Positions 10,101 to 19,493 are shown, counted from the stretch's first letter. The stretch: 64,000 nucleotides of DNA from Bacteroidota bacterium (GCA_026391355.1 JAPLDH010000050.1:32005-96004), one strand, 5' to 3'. Made by a program: numbers and translations. The notes: generated by a model not told the origin, from the letters alone.

Positions 10101-11068
10101 GGAATAGGATGTCTGCGTTTAACGGAACGGTTTTTACGACAGTCTTTGATAAAGCTGCTGAGATATATACACTTGGGAATGATGGAGGAAACCCGGTAAG
10201 CTTTTATCTGCAGAAAAACCCGCTCTACAGAGGAAAGGCCGATGTTACAGAGGGTTCATTCTCCTTCACTTTTATTGTACCGAAAGACATTGCATATAAC
10301 TATGGGATTGGAAAGATCAGTTATTATGCTCGTGACCCCGATTGTGATGCAAATGGGTATAATATGAATGTGATCGTAGGCGGAATGGACAATCGTTCTT
10401 CAACGGATGAGCAGGCCCCGGAAGTAAGGCTTTTTATGAACAATACCAATTTTGTCAGTGGAGGGATCACCGACCAGAACCCTGTGTTGCTGGCAATTGT
10501 CAGCGACAGTTCCGGGATAAACACGGTAGGTAACGGGATCGGGCATGATATTACGGCTGTGGTAGATGACAACACCAAGGAGTCGAAAATACTCAATGAT
10601 TATTATGTCTCTGATATCAATACGTTTAAAACCGGTATTATTACTTATCCCTTTTATAAACTTTCCGACGGGTTACATCATCTCTCCCTGAAAGTGTGGG
10701 ATGTTTATAACAACTCTTCGGATGCGACCATCGAGTTTATCGTAGCTTCCTCGGTAAATTTTGCACTTGAACATCTTATGACCTATCCTAACCCATTCAG
10801 TGACCATACGACCTTTTCATTTGAGTCCAACCAGACAGATCCTTCCATGGATGTGAATATCAAGATATTTACGATCAACGGAAAATTAATTAAAACCCTT
10901 CACCAGGTATTATCGAATACAGGTTACAGGGTGGATTCAATCACATGGGATGGCACCGATAACGATGGCAACCAGATAAGCGGGGGGTTGTATGTCTATG
11001 TTTTAGATGTTAAACTTACGGGGGGCGCTGCTGTTCAGAAATCTTCAAAATTGGTGTACATTCGTTGA
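7196..11068 (+). CDS. porU: PorU-type T9SS C-terminal signal peptidase/sortase, long copy
   Basis: A secreted C25-family cysteine peptidase of about 1290 residues. It has a signal peptide (to about residue 32), then an N-terminal region of roughly 170 residues that its two downstream paralogues lack. The next domain begins VLASGTWYKMSAKNTGIYRITYDDL. The peptidase domain carries NYTGHGG with His800 and ATCEF with Cys834, the expected catalytic dyad. A C-terminal sorting domain follows (YPNPFSDHTTF; SGGLYVYVL near the end). PorU removes the C-terminal signal of T9SS cargo and joins the protein to lipopolysaccharide at the cell surface, docking on PorV. Of the three copies this one is most like full-length PorU, so it is the best candidate for the housekeeping sortase. 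The start is the ATG at 7196; a GTG ten codons upstream is less likely. Confidence 0.88.
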   Translation: MINKTYKLPRYFFLLLFFLAGAVLIPSHTIGQVKPMHFDIHWLPSSHIHFSASDSITKMNFEGAIVTDNYGQLPVFSHIIRVSSKEDSIWISDLQDLKFEELGEGDLNALRDTEKIPADFTLSQNIIIQHKVPYLSLTLLPLRKNTANGKIERLISFGFQLNFIPNPHPTALKTTRTYADHSVLASGTWYKMSAKNTGIYRITYDDLKNMGVNVSAIDPRNIRIYGNGGGMLPEPNATRRIDDLRENAIQVVGEEDGKFDAGDYILFYGEAPDIWKYDYTNHIFHHSKNIYSDVNYYFLTVDLGQGKRVGLTPSTTQTPNFYVTTFNDYQFYEKDDINLIKSGKLWLDQQYFDVTTTRDYTFNFPNIDNVHSVTVTTDVAARSTTTSSSFDISANNQYLLNVNIPPVTTVFLDTYAVERSGTGGFNTADPVIDIKLKYNKPDITATGYLNYLELNVTRNLVMSGSQMSFRSPLTSGSGKVSDFSLTTGNQTVTIWDVTNGGTINKIVTSQNGSATVFRLPTDTLQEFIAFDGTSFLSATFRGKVDIQDLHGAGLFDYVIVTYPLFLPQAERLATFHRNHDQMSVFITTPEKIYNEFSSGKQDVTAIRDFMKMMYDRSGNGDYPKYLLLFGGASYDFKDRVQNNINFVPSFESNESLSPTGTFVSDDYFAILDDSEGLGSYGLLDLGIGRFPVITADQADEAVAKIEHYCAQSDSVKNDWRNVVCFVADDPDDANSNLHMEQAELLAGMITSGNKDYNVDKIFLDAYKQASTPGGARYPDVNAAINDRVDKGALIINYTGHGGVLGWAHERVLEIADIKSWKNYDRMPVFMTATCEFSWFDDPAWISAGEWVFLNSTGGGIALFTTTRPTFAGENFSLSTNFYSNVFKKFNGKFLKMGDLVERAKNWDSTGSSLNSRKFILLGDPGLQLAYPQFNVVTTAINGQNVSSSPDTLKALQTVTISGEVRDNDGNRMSAFNGTVFTTVFDKAAEIYTLGNDGGNPVSFYLQKNPLYRGKADVTEGSFSFTFIVPKDIAYNYGIGKISYYARDPDCDANGYNMNVIVGGMDNRSSTDEQAPEVRLFMNNTNFVSGGITDQNPVLLAIVSDSSGINTVGNGIGHDITAVVDDNTKESKILNDYYVSDINTFKTGIITYPFYKLSDGLHHLSLKVWDVYNNSSDATIEFIVASSVNFALEHLMTYPNPFSDHTTFSFESNQTDPSMDVNIKIFTINGKLIKTLHQVLSNTGYRVDSITWDGTDNDGNQISGGLYVYVLDVKLTGGAAVQKSSKLVYIR

Positions 11069-11115
11069 TCGGATTCATCTTCGACGACAGAAATGAAATC
11101 GGGGAAACCTTGTGA

Positions 11116-14100
11116 ATGAAACATAAATCCTTAATATTTTTTTTACTCCTCTGTTTGTATTCGAGGGCAGGTACTCCGCATAAAACAGTATCTGTCCTGG
11201 CGACCGGGAAATGGTTCAGGATTGCTATTCATGCAACAGGGATCCATAAAATAAGCTATGCTGATTTTGTTTCAATGGGTATTGATTTTACCCAGGTGAA
11301 TGATTCAGCCATCAGGATCTTTGGGAATGGAAGCGGTATGTTACCGGAAACCAATATCTCCCAAAGGGTCGATGATCTTCGGGAGGTTTGTATCCGCGTT
11401 GTGGATGGTGGTGATGGAAAAATGAACCCCGGTGATTATGTTTTGTTCTATGGTGAAGGCCCGGATAAATGGAGCCTTGATAAAACCACATATCACTATA
11501 TCCATTCAAAAAACCTTTATTCTGATTCGGTCTATTATTATATAAACATGGATACCGGGAAGGGAAAAAGAGTGCCGGTTCAAAATTCAGCAGATACGAT
11601 TCCTAACTATTATTCCGTCAGGTTCGACGATCATGTTTTTCATGAAATTGACCAGGAAAACCTTATTAAATCAGGGAAGAGCTGGTTCGGGGAGGTTTTT
11701 AATGAAACGTCGGATTCCTATGATTTTACATATGATTTTCCTTATATCGATTCGATCTCACCCATCAGGATAGTCACCAATGTTGCAGCCCAATCAATAA
11801 TCGACAGTTGGTTCTTCCTGTATGTAAACAACCATCTGCTGGATTCGATCAAAGTTCCCTTTGCAAATTATCCGGATGATCCTGAGGATTTTGCAAGGAT
11901 TGCCCAGAAAGTTTCAAGGATCTATAATCCGCATACTCCCTTTACTTTGAATCTTATTTATCAGCTTCCGGATCCTTCCGCCAAAGGCTGGCTTGACAAT
12001 ATCGAGTTCAACCTTTCCCGCAACCTGCACTGGGCCGGACCCCAGATGAATTTCAGGGATGCCAATTCCATTGGTACCGGGAAGATCACCCAATTTAAAA
12101 TGACCGGTGCAGATCCTTCTGTAACTATATGGGATGTAACTGATCCGGGAAACATTACCGAGATGAAATCGCACCTGTCACATGATACGATGCGGTTTGT
12201 GATCAGAACCGATTCCCTGAAGGAATTCATTGCATTTGACGGATCAGTTTATAATACGGTCCATCTTGCCGGGCAGGTTGATAATCAGAATCTGCATGCA
12301 CTCGAACCGGCAACCCTGGTTATTGTCACGAATCCGTTATTTCTGCAGGAAGCCAACCGGCTTGCTGATTTCCACCGTCAGCATGACAAAATCCCGGTTG
12401 TTGTGGCCAAAACTACCGAAATATATCATGAATTCTCCTGCGGAGAACAGGATCCCACCGCCATCCGCGATTTTGTCAAGATGCTCTATGACAGAGGAAG
12501 CGGAAATGCAGATCAGCCAAAGTACCTTCTTCTGTTTGGTGATGGCTCATACGATCCCAAGAACCGTGTTCCGGGGAATAATAACCTTATACCAACCTAC
12601 CAATCTTTAGAATCAGTAAATACAGGTTTCTCCTATGTAACGGAGGATTATTACGGGATCATGGGTGATTTCCAGGGGCAAAACTCAAATGGCACCATTA
12701 ACCTGGGAATCGGACGGTTACCGGTTTCTACTTTGGACCAGGCAATAGGCCTGGTAGATAAGATCATTCATTATACGGATGTTTCCGATACTATCCTGGC
12801 CGACTGGAGAAACCAGATCTCCTTCATCGCAGATGATCAGGAGGGTAATCTCTTCCTTCAGCAAACAGAGCAACTCACAGCCGTCGTGGAGAATCAGTAT
12901 CCCGTATTTAATGTCGAGAAGATTTACCTGGATGCTTATCCATTGATCTCTACACCCATTGGCCCCCGGTACCCGGCCGTCAATGAGGCCATCACCAAAG
13001 CAATGGAAGACGGTAAGTTACTGATCAATTATGTGGGACATGGGGGAGATGATGGATTGGCAGAAGAAAAAATACTATCTGTAAGTGATATTCAGAATTG
13101 GAACAATCAGGATAAGTTCCCGGTTTTTGTTGTAGCCACCTGCGAATTCAGCCATTTTGATAACCCTGAACGTCTATCAGCCGGTGAAATGGTCATTAAT
13201 AAGAGCAATGCAGGCGCGATTGCACTTTTTACCACCACAAGAATAACTGCAGCTCCTTCGAACTATCCGCTGGATACATCCTTTTTCCACAACCTGGTAA
13301 CTCCTGTTGGTGAACCTGTTCGCAGAATGGGCGACCTGATCAAAATCTCAAAGAATAACAATAACAATAATCCTGATATACGTAATTATGTTTTATTGGG
13401 AGATCCGGCACTGGAAATGGCATTTCCTGAAAATAATGTGGTAACCACACAAATCGGTAACCTTCCTGTTGATAGTATTGCAGATACAGTGCGAGGACTC
13501 AGCATCATTAATGTGAAAGGGGAGGTACGGAATCCACAGGGTGACAAATTGAGCGGTTTTGACGGGATCCTTTTCCCCAGGATTTTTGATAAACCCACCA
13601 TCTACAGTACAATTGGGAATAAAACAGGGGTTCAAGGAAGTTACCCTCAACCTTTCCACCTTCAGGATAACCTTCTGTCGTCCTTGAAAATCTCAGTTAC
13701 ACACGGGGAGTTTGAATTCTCATTCATTGTTCCCAAGGATATTGCGCTGCAATTTGGAAAAGGAAAGATCAGCTATTATGCGCAGAACGGAGTGACAGAT
13801 GCAAACGGGTACAGCAATGACATTGTAATCGGAGGGAGGGACCCAACCATTGATCCTATTAATAGTGGCCCCATCATCCGCCTGTTTATGAATGATACGA
13901 CATTTGTGCCGGGGGGAATTACTTCTCCCGACCCGGTTTGCCTTGCTTACCTTAAAGATCCCGACGGAATCAATTATACCGGACTGGGAATCGGGCATGA
14001 AATCATTGCCTGGCTTGACGAAGACCAGGCTCATCCGATTGTCCTGAATGATTATTTCAAAACGGATATGAATTCTTATCAGAGCGGAAGTCTGAAATAC

Positions 14101-14520
14101 CCCCTGGAGAATCTGTCTGTTGGGTTCCATCAGTTCAGACTCATGGCCTGGGATTTCTATAATAATCCTTCAGAAGCTAAGGTTGGGTTTTTTGTGGTTG
14201 ATCCGAATAATATGACTGTCAGGGGCTTACTGAATTTTCCAAACCCGTTTAAGGATGCAACGACTTTCAGGTTTTACCCGGTGAAGTTAACGGGTAGCAT
14301 GAATGTCAATATCCAGGTCACTTCTATGGCCGGCATCGTTTTAAAAACAATTCAAAAAAATATCACAGGATATGAAAGCGGAGCTGTGGATATAATATGG
14401 GATGGTACCGGGGATAATGGTTCAAAACTCGGAAACGGAATTTATCTATATAAGTTGATAGTGAAAGGAGATAATGATTCTTTCATGCAAACGGTACGAA
14501 AACTTGCCATTCTGAAATAG
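11116..14520 (+). CDS. Second PorU-like C25 peptidase (short N terminus)
   Basis: Of 1134 residues, it lies 47 bases after the first porU and looks like a tandem paralogue. After a signal peptide (to about residue 19) it goes directly into SVLATGKWFRIAIHATGIHKISYADF, split here as the conserved opening and the GNGSGMLPETN block. The N-terminal region of the first copy is absent. Peptidase residues are kept: NYVGHGG with His642 and ATCEF with Cys676, 34 residues apart as in the other copies. The C terminus has a T9SS sorting-domain pattern (FPNPFKDATTF; GNGIYLYKL). It may be a second sortase with different cargo, or a cargo protease that evolved from PorU; sequence alone does not decide. Confidence 0.8.
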   Translation: MKHKSLIFFLLLCLYSRAGTPHKTVSVLATGKWFRIAIHATGIHKISYADFVSMGIDFTQVNDSAIRIFGNGSGMLPETNISQRVDDLREVCIRVVDGGDGKMNPGDYVLFYGEGPDKWSLDKTTYHYIHSKNLYSDSVYYYINMDTGKGKRVPVQNSADTIPNYYSVRFDDHVFHEIDQENLIKSGKSWFGEVFNETSDSYDFTYDFPYIDSISPIRIVTNVAAQSIIDSWFFLYVNNHLLDSIKVPFANYPDDPEDFARIAQKVSRIYNPHTPFTLNLIYQLPDPSAKGWLDNIEFNLSRNLHWAGPQMNFRDANSIGTGKITQFKMTGADPSVTIWDVTDPGNITEMKSHLSHDTMRFVIRTDSLKEFIAFDGSVYNTVHLAGQVDNQNLHALEPATLVIVTNPLFLQEANRLADFHRQHDKIPVVVAKTTEIYHEFSCGEQDPTAIRDFVKMLYDRGSGNADQPKYLLLFGDGSYDPKNRVPGNNNLIPTYQSLESVNTGFSYVTEDYYGIMGDFQGQNSNGTINLGIGRLPVSTLDQAIGLVDKIIHYTDVSDTILADWRNQISFIADDQEGNLFLQQTEQLTAVVENQYPVFNVEKIYLDAYPLISTPIGPRYPAVNEAITKAMEDGKLLINYVGHGGDDGLAEEKILSVSDIQNWNNQDKFPVFVVATCEFSHFDNPERLSAGEMVINKSNAGAIALFTTTRITAAPSNYPLDTSFFHNLVTPVGEPVRRMGDLIKISKNNNNNNPDIRNYVLLGDPALEMAFPENNVVTTQIGNLPVDSIADTVRGLSIINVKGEVRNPQGDKLSGFDGILFPRIFDKPTIYSTIGNKTGVQGSYPQPFHLQDNLLSSLKISVTHGEFEFSFIVPKDIALQFGKGKISYYAQNGVTDANGYSNDIVIGGRDPTIDPINSGPIIRLFMNDTTFVPGGITSPDPVCLAYLKDPDGINYTGLGIGHEIIAWLDEDQAHPIVLNDYFKTDMNSYQSGSLKYPLENLSVGFHQFRLMAWDFYNNPSEAKVGFFVVDPNNMTVRGLLNFPNPFKDATTFRFYPVKLTGSMNVNIQVTSMAGIVLKTIQKNITGYESGAVDIIWDGTGDNGSKLGNGIYLYKLIVKGDNDSFMQTVRKLAILK

Positions 14521-14618
14521 TCATTTTCTGTAGTCGCATAATCATGATGAGGTTGTCAATAATTTCGTATTCACCGGAATACCTGTCACCAGGACAAAAT
14601 CAGTGTGTGAATATTTCA

Positions 14619-14626
14619 TATCTTTG
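14619..14626 (+). promoter_or_regulatory. Promoter -7 element before the third porU-like gene
   Basis: TATCTTTG matches the Bacteroidota -7 form TAnnTTTG and lies 19 bases before the ATG at 14646, in a 125-bp gap. It suggests that the third copy can be transcribed separately from the first two. No convincing -33 TTTG was seen at the usual distance. Confidence 0.55.
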
Positions 14627-14645
14627 CAAATAGATAATCCAGCAA

Positions 14646-17600
14646 ATGAGATATTACCTTTCCCTTCTGTTTTTATTATTATTGGTTCTTCCATCAAGAG
14701 GAACCACCCACAAAAGCAGTTCTGTTCTTGCAACAGGCAAGTGGTATAAGATAGCCATCACACAAACGGGTATTCATAAAATCACTTATGATGATTTCGT
14801 AGCGATGGGATTTAACCTCACCCTGACCGGTGATTCAACCATCCGGATCTTTGGAAACGGAGGAGGAATGCTTCCGGAAGCAAACAATGGAAGAAGGAAC
14901 GATGACCTGCGGGAAATTCCTGTGCAGGTGGTTGACCAGGGTGACGGGAAACTTGATCAGGGAGATTATGTTCTGTTTTATGGAGAAGCGCCGGATACCT
15001 GGACTTACGATTACAAAACCACCCATACATTTTCTCATAACAGGAATCTGTATGCTGATTCTACCTTTTATTACATAAATGCAGACCAGGTGACTGGTAA
15101 AAGGGTTGCTTTGCAAGCACCACCGGATACACTTCCCAACATTTTTTCAAAGTCATTCGACGAGCATGTCTTTCATGATCTTGACCAACGGAATCTTATA
15201 AAGTCGGGAAAGATATGGTATGGCGAGGCGTTTGACAATTCGGTGAAGTCCTATGATTTTTCATTTGATTTTCCATACATAGACCCGCTTTCTCACCTGA
15301 GAGTTGTGACAAATGTTGCAGCCAGGGCTTCTGTTGTCAGTAAATTTATCCTTTCCAATAACACACGACTTTCTGATACCATTTATGTTGATTATACAGA
15401 TCCCCAGAATCTTCAGAGTTATGCCCAGACAAAGCAAAAAGTAACAACATTGTCTAATCCGGCTTCAAGCATCAACCTGAATCTTACCTATGACCTGCCC
15501 GTGAGTAATGCCCTCGGCTGGCTTAACTTCATTGAGCTTACCTGCAGGAGGAATATACATTGGAATTCGCCTCAGATGCAGTTCAGGGATGCCACAACCA
15601 TCGAGCACTACAATACAACAGAATTCTCCATGTCGGATGCAGGTACCAATGTAACAATATGGAATGTGACCGATCCGGGAAACATTGTGAAATTATCGGG
15701 CACAATGATAAATGACACCTTGAAATTTATTATTAAGACAGATACACTGGTTGAGTTTGCCGCTTTCGACGGAAGCAGCTTTTTCCCTGTACATCTGTCA
15801 GGAAATATTGATAATCAGAACCTCCATGGCCTTACCCCTTCAACACTCGTGATTGTTACAAATCCCTTGTTTACTTTTCAAGCCAACCGGCTGGCTGATT
15901 TTCATCGGGGTAAAGGGAAGATCTCTGTGGATGTCGTTACCACTACCCAGGTTTACAATGAATTTTCTTCAGGGATAAAGGATCTGACTGCCATCAGGGA
16001 CCTTATGAAAATGTTGTATGATCGCGGGTATCCTGATAATTCACCGAAATATTTACTTTTATTCGGGGATGGGTCCTATGATCCGAAGAACAGGATACCG
16101 GGTAATAATAATATGGTACCAACCTATGAATCGCTGGAATCACTGAACATAGTTCAGTCGTATGTTACAGAAGACTATTTTGGTATCATGGGGGATAATG
16201 AAGGGTTGTATTCAAATGGATCAATCGAAATAGGGATCGGGCGATTCCCGGTGTCCGATACGGCCCAGGCAAAAGCCGTCGTGGACAAGATCATCCATTA
16301 TTCCTCACGGTCGGATACCATCCTGTCGGATTGGCGGAATACCATGACTTTCGTTGCCGATGACGAGAATAGCAACCTGCATATGCAGCAAGCCGAGCAA
16401 CTTACTGAAATCGTCCTTTCTAAATACCCTGCCTTTAATGTCAGGAAGATATATCTCGATGCCTACCCGTTGGTTAAAACCCCTGCCGGTGAAAGGTTCC
16501 CCCAGGTGAATGGGGAGATCGATAAAGCGGTCGCCGATGGTTCCCTGATCATCAATTATACAGGACATGGCGGAGAAGACGGTTGGTCAGGTGAGAAAGT
16601 ACTGACAGTAGGTGATATTGAAAGCTGGACGAACAAGGACAAGCTTCCTGTTTTTATCACTGCTACATGTGAATTCAGCCGTTTTGATAACCCGGAGCGT
16701 TTCTCGGCAGGAGAGATGGTGATTGATCATCCTGACGGAGGCGCTATAGCCCTTTATTCAACTACACGGCAGGCGATGGCGACTTCGAATTTTAAACTGG
16801 ATACAAGCTTTTTTAACCATCTGCTTCCGCCTGATGGTCAACCTTTGCTTACCATGGGAGACCTATTGCGTATCTCAAAAAATAACAACGAAAATAATTA
16901 CAATATCAGAAATTTTGTCCTGCTCGGCGACCCTGCACAGGAAATTGCATTTCCAAGGTACCGTGTGGTGACAACGGAGATCAATAATAAACCGGCCGGT
17001 TCGACTCCGGATACGACTTACGGATTAACGATCCTGAATGTGAAAGGAGAGATCCGGAATATCCAGGGGAGTAAGATTGACACGTTCAACGGGACGCTGT
17101 ACTCCCGGATCCTTGATAAACCGGTTACTTACAAAACCCTTGGAAACAAACCAGGAGTCAACGGCAGCTATCCGCAAACTTTCAAGGTTCAGAACTCATT
17201 AATCGGTTATGAGAAAACTTCGGTAAAGAATGGAGGTTTCGAATTCTCATGTGTTATTCCAAGGGACATCGGACTCCAATTCGGACAGGGGAAGATAAGC
17301 TATTATTGCCAGGATGGGACTACCGATGCAAACGGCTATACCGATGAAATTGTCGTCGGTGGTTGCGACACATCGATTAACATGTTGAATAAAGGCCCTG
17401 ATATTCATCTGTATATGGATAATACAGGTTTCATTTCCGGAGGAAGAACCGAAAGTAATACTGTTTTTCTTGCGTTCCTTTCCGATACGAATGGGATTAA
17501 CTCAACAGGTCTTGGGATCGGGCATGAGATTACAGCCATACTTGATAACAACTCAACCAACCCCATAGTACTCAATGATTACTTTAGCATCGATACAGAT

Positions 17601-18047
17601 ACCTATGAGAAAGGTTCTGTAAGCTATCCGTTGACCGGTCTTTCAACCGGGCTTCACAAAATTACCTTGAAAGCCTGGGACTTGTATAATAACTCATCAC
17701 AGGGAGAGATCTTGTTTTTTGTACTTAATCAGCCCGTGCTGTCCATGAACCAGGTAATTAACTTTCCGAATCCTTTCAGTAGTTTCACAACCTTTCAATT
17801 CAACCCATTACAAAACGCAGGAACCCTGAAAATGATCATCGAGATTATTTCTATAAACGGGCAAAAGATGAAAACTATCGAAAGCACTGTTTCTGATTAT
17901 GGAAGTGTACCTGTTTTTGTGCATTGGGATGGAAGGGGTGATAATGGTAATAAACTCCAAAATGGAATTTACCTGTACAAACTTATATTGAAGGGAGCGA
18001 ATGGCACATTTACGCAGGCATCACAAAAACTTATGATCCTGAATTGA
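14646..18047 (+). CDS. Third PorU-like C25 peptidase (short N terminus)
   Basis: Of 1133 residues, almost the same length and architecture as the second copy. It has a signal peptide, then SSVLATGKWYKIAITQTG, GNGGGMLPEAN, NLIKSGKIWYGEAF, the peptidase segment NYTGHGG (His641) and ATCEF (Cys675), and a C-terminal sorting-type domain (FPNPFSSFTTF; LQNGIYLYKL). By eye it is much closer to copy two than to copy one (shared TEDY.GIMGD, SRFDNPERFSAGEM, FEFS..IP.DI blocks), suggesting that two and three arose from a later duplication. All catalytic-type residues are kept, so it is not an obvious pseudogene. It is followed by porV, the outer-membrane partner of PorU. Confidence 0.8.
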   Translation: MRYYLSLLFLLLLVLPSRGTTHKSSSVLATGKWYKIAITQTGIHKITYDDFVAMGFNLTLTGDSTIRIFGNGGGMLPEANNGRRNDDLREIPVQVVDQGDGKLDQGDYVLFYGEAPDTWTYDYKTTHTFSHNRNLYADSTFYYINADQVTGKRVALQAPPDTLPNIFSKSFDEHVFHDLDQRNLIKSGKIWYGEAFDNSVKSYDFSFDFPYIDPLSHLRVVTNVAARASVVSKFILSNNTRLSDTIYVDYTDPQNLQSYAQTKQKVTTLSNPASSINLNLTYDLPVSNALGWLNFIELTCRRNIHWNSPQMQFRDATTIEHYNTTEFSMSDAGTNVTIWNVTDPGNIVKLSGTMINDTLKFIIKTDTLVEFAAFDGSSFFPVHLSGNIDNQNLHGLTPSTLVIVTNPLFTFQANRLADFHRGKGKISVDVVTTTQVYNEFSSGIKDLTAIRDLMKMLYDRGYPDNSPKYLLLFGDGSYDPKNRIPGNNNMVPTYESLESLNIVQSYVTEDYFGIMGDNEGLYSNGSIEIGIGRFPVSDTAQAKAVVDKIIHYSSRSDTILSDWRNTMTFVADDENSNLHMQQAEQLTEIVLSKYPAFNVRKIYLDAYPLVKTPAGERFPQVNGEIDKAVADGSLIINYTGHGGEDGWSGEKVLTVGDIESWTNKDKLPVFITATCEFSRFDNPERFSAGEMVIDHPDGGAIALYSTTRQAMATSNFKLDTSFFNHLLPPDGQPLLTMGDLLRISKNNNENNYNIRNFVLLGDPAQEIAFPRYRVVTTEINNKPAGSTPDTTYGLTILNVKGEIRNIQGSKIDTFNGTLYSRILDKPVTYKTLGNKPGVNGSYPQTFKVQNSLIGYEKTSVKNGGFEFSCVIPRDIGLQFGQGKISYYCQDGTTDANGYTDEIVVGGCDTSINMLNKGPDIHLYMDNTGFISGGRTESNTVFLAFLSDTNGINSTGLGIGHEITAILDNNSTNPIVLNDYFSIDTDTYEKGSVSYPLTGLSTGLHKITLKAWDLYNNSSQGEILFFVLNQPVLSMNQVINFPNPFSSFTTFQFNPLQNAGTLKMIIEIISINGQKMKTIESTVSDYGSVPVFVHWDGRGDNGNKLQNGIYLYKLILKGANGTFTQASQKLMILN

Positions 18048-18143
18048 TTTTGATGCATTGCTCCAAATTTCTCCAAAACAGGCAATATGTGAAAATAATC
18101 TTCGTTAATGTTTGAATGTTGTTTGACTAAAACTTATTTCAGA

Positions 18144-19334
18144 ATGCAAAAAATTAAGATTTACGTTTTTTTCCTGCTGATTTGTGTAAGTGTTACTGAA
18201 AGAAGCTATGCACAGGGGACGGTAATAAGTGATAGAATGGTAATTACTACCGCAGTCCCGTTTTTATTGATTGCACCCGATGCACGCTCCGGAGGAATGG
18301 GTGATGGTGGTGTTGCTTCTTCACCGGATGTATATTCAATGTTTTGGAATCCTGCAAAATATGCTTTTGTAGATAAACAATTTGGTGTAGGTATTGGTTA
18401 TGTTCCATGGCTTCATGGTTTGGTAAATGATATCGGCTTGTCATCGGTGGCAGGTTTCTGGAAGATTGGGGATAAGCAGGCTGTTGCTGCCTCATTACGT
18501 TTTTTCTCCATGGGAAGTGTGACCTTTACTGACGAAAACGGGAAGGAATTGGGGGATGTAAAACCCAATGAATGGGCAATTGATGCCACATATTCCAGGA
18601 AGTTTTCAAAAGAATTTTCAGGTGCTGTTGCCGGACGTTTCATTTATTCAAACCTGGTCCCGGTAAAACTTGGATCTCAGACTGAAAATACCCGTGCAGG
18701 TACCTCTGTAGCTGCTGACGTAGCATTATATTATCATCATGATATGGAAATATCAGGATTGACAGGAGCGTCAATAAACTTTGGTCTTGACATTTCCAAT
18801 ATAGGGGCAAAAATTTCATACAGCACCACCTCAACCAAGAGGGATTTCCTTCCCACGAACTTACGTCTGGGCCCATCATTTATCATGGACATTGATGATT
18901 ACAACCGACTTATGCTGGAAGTCGACTTGAACAAACTCCTCGTTCCAACTCCTCCCATCAGGCAGGGGGATACCCTCATCGTCAAAGGAATGGATAACAA
19001 CGTTCAGGTTGTTCAGGGCATGATCCAATCCTTTTATGATGCTCCCGGCGGATTCTCAGAAGAAATTGCAGAGATCAACATCGCTGCATCTGTTGAATAC
19101 TGGTACAATAAGTTATTTTCGATCCGTGCCGGCTATTTCAATGAATCGAACAGCAAGGGAGGACGGAAATTCTTTACCCTCGGTACCGGTATCCGTTACA
19201 ATGTATTCGGACTCGACTTCTCATACCTGATCCCTGTGGCAAGTAACAATCCTCTTCAGAATACCATGCAGTTTACCCTGATATTCAACTTCGATCAGGC
19301 TTCAAAACAGGATAAGGAGAAAAGTACAAAGTAG
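18144..19334 (+). CDS. porV: T9SS outer-membrane shuttle protein PorV
   Basis: An outer-membrane barrel of 396 residues. Signal peptide MQKIKIYVFFLLICVSVTE, cleaved near SYAQG. The segments PFLLIAPDARSGGMGDGGVA and MFWNPAKYAF, followed by FSVAASVEYWYNKLFSIRAGYF-type strands near the end, are the PorV (LptO) signature. PorV collects cargo from the SprA translocon and presents it to PorU for cleavage and lipid attachment. Position directly after the porU series fits that partnership. I start at the ATG at 18144, which opens a clean signal peptide; an upstream ATG at 18108 would add twelve unlikely residues. Confidence 0.92.
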   Translation: MQKIKIYVFFLLICVSVTERSYAQGTVISDRMVITTAVPFLLIAPDARSGGMGDGGVASSPDVYSMFWNPAKYAFVDKQFGVGIGYVPWLHGLVNDIGLSSVAGFWKIGDKQAVAASLRFFSMGSVTFTDENGKELGDVKPNEWAIDATYSRKFSKEFSGAVAGRFIYSNLVPVKLGSQTENTRAGTSVAADVALYYHHDMEISGLTGASINFGLDISNIGAKISYSTTSTKRDFLPTNLRLGPSFIMDIDDYNRLMLEVDLNKLLVPTPPIRQGDTLIVKGMDNNVQVVQGMIQSFYDAPGGFSEEIAEINIAASVEYWYNKLFSIRAGYFNESNSKGGRKFFTLGTGIRYNVFGLDFSYLIPVASNNPLQNTMQFTLIFNFDQASKQDKEKSTK

Positions 19335-19493
19335 GGATAGAGGGATAGAGGGACAAAGTTTGCAGTTCCCAGTTCCCAGTTTGCAGTTTGCAGTTTCCAG
19401 TTTGCAGTTCCCATGGACTTATGACTTACGACTTATGACTTACGACTTTTATCCTTCTTTCAACTCCCCAGTTCACCAATTCACTAGTTTATC
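19335..19493. repeat. Intergenic block of 7-bp word repeats (porV-ispF)
   Basis: Three degenerate repeats in a row. First, gggatagag-type units directly after the porV stop. Second, about 19358-19411, tandem 7-mers of the kind TTTGCAG / TTCCCAG. Third, about 19416-19449, tandem 7-mers ACTTATG / ACTTACG. A CCAGTTCACCAATTCACTAG stretch then runs up to the ispF start. The words recur in other gaps of the window (19975-20052, 30820-30845, 34129-34221, 35090-35118). No function is known to me. Confidence 0.8.
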
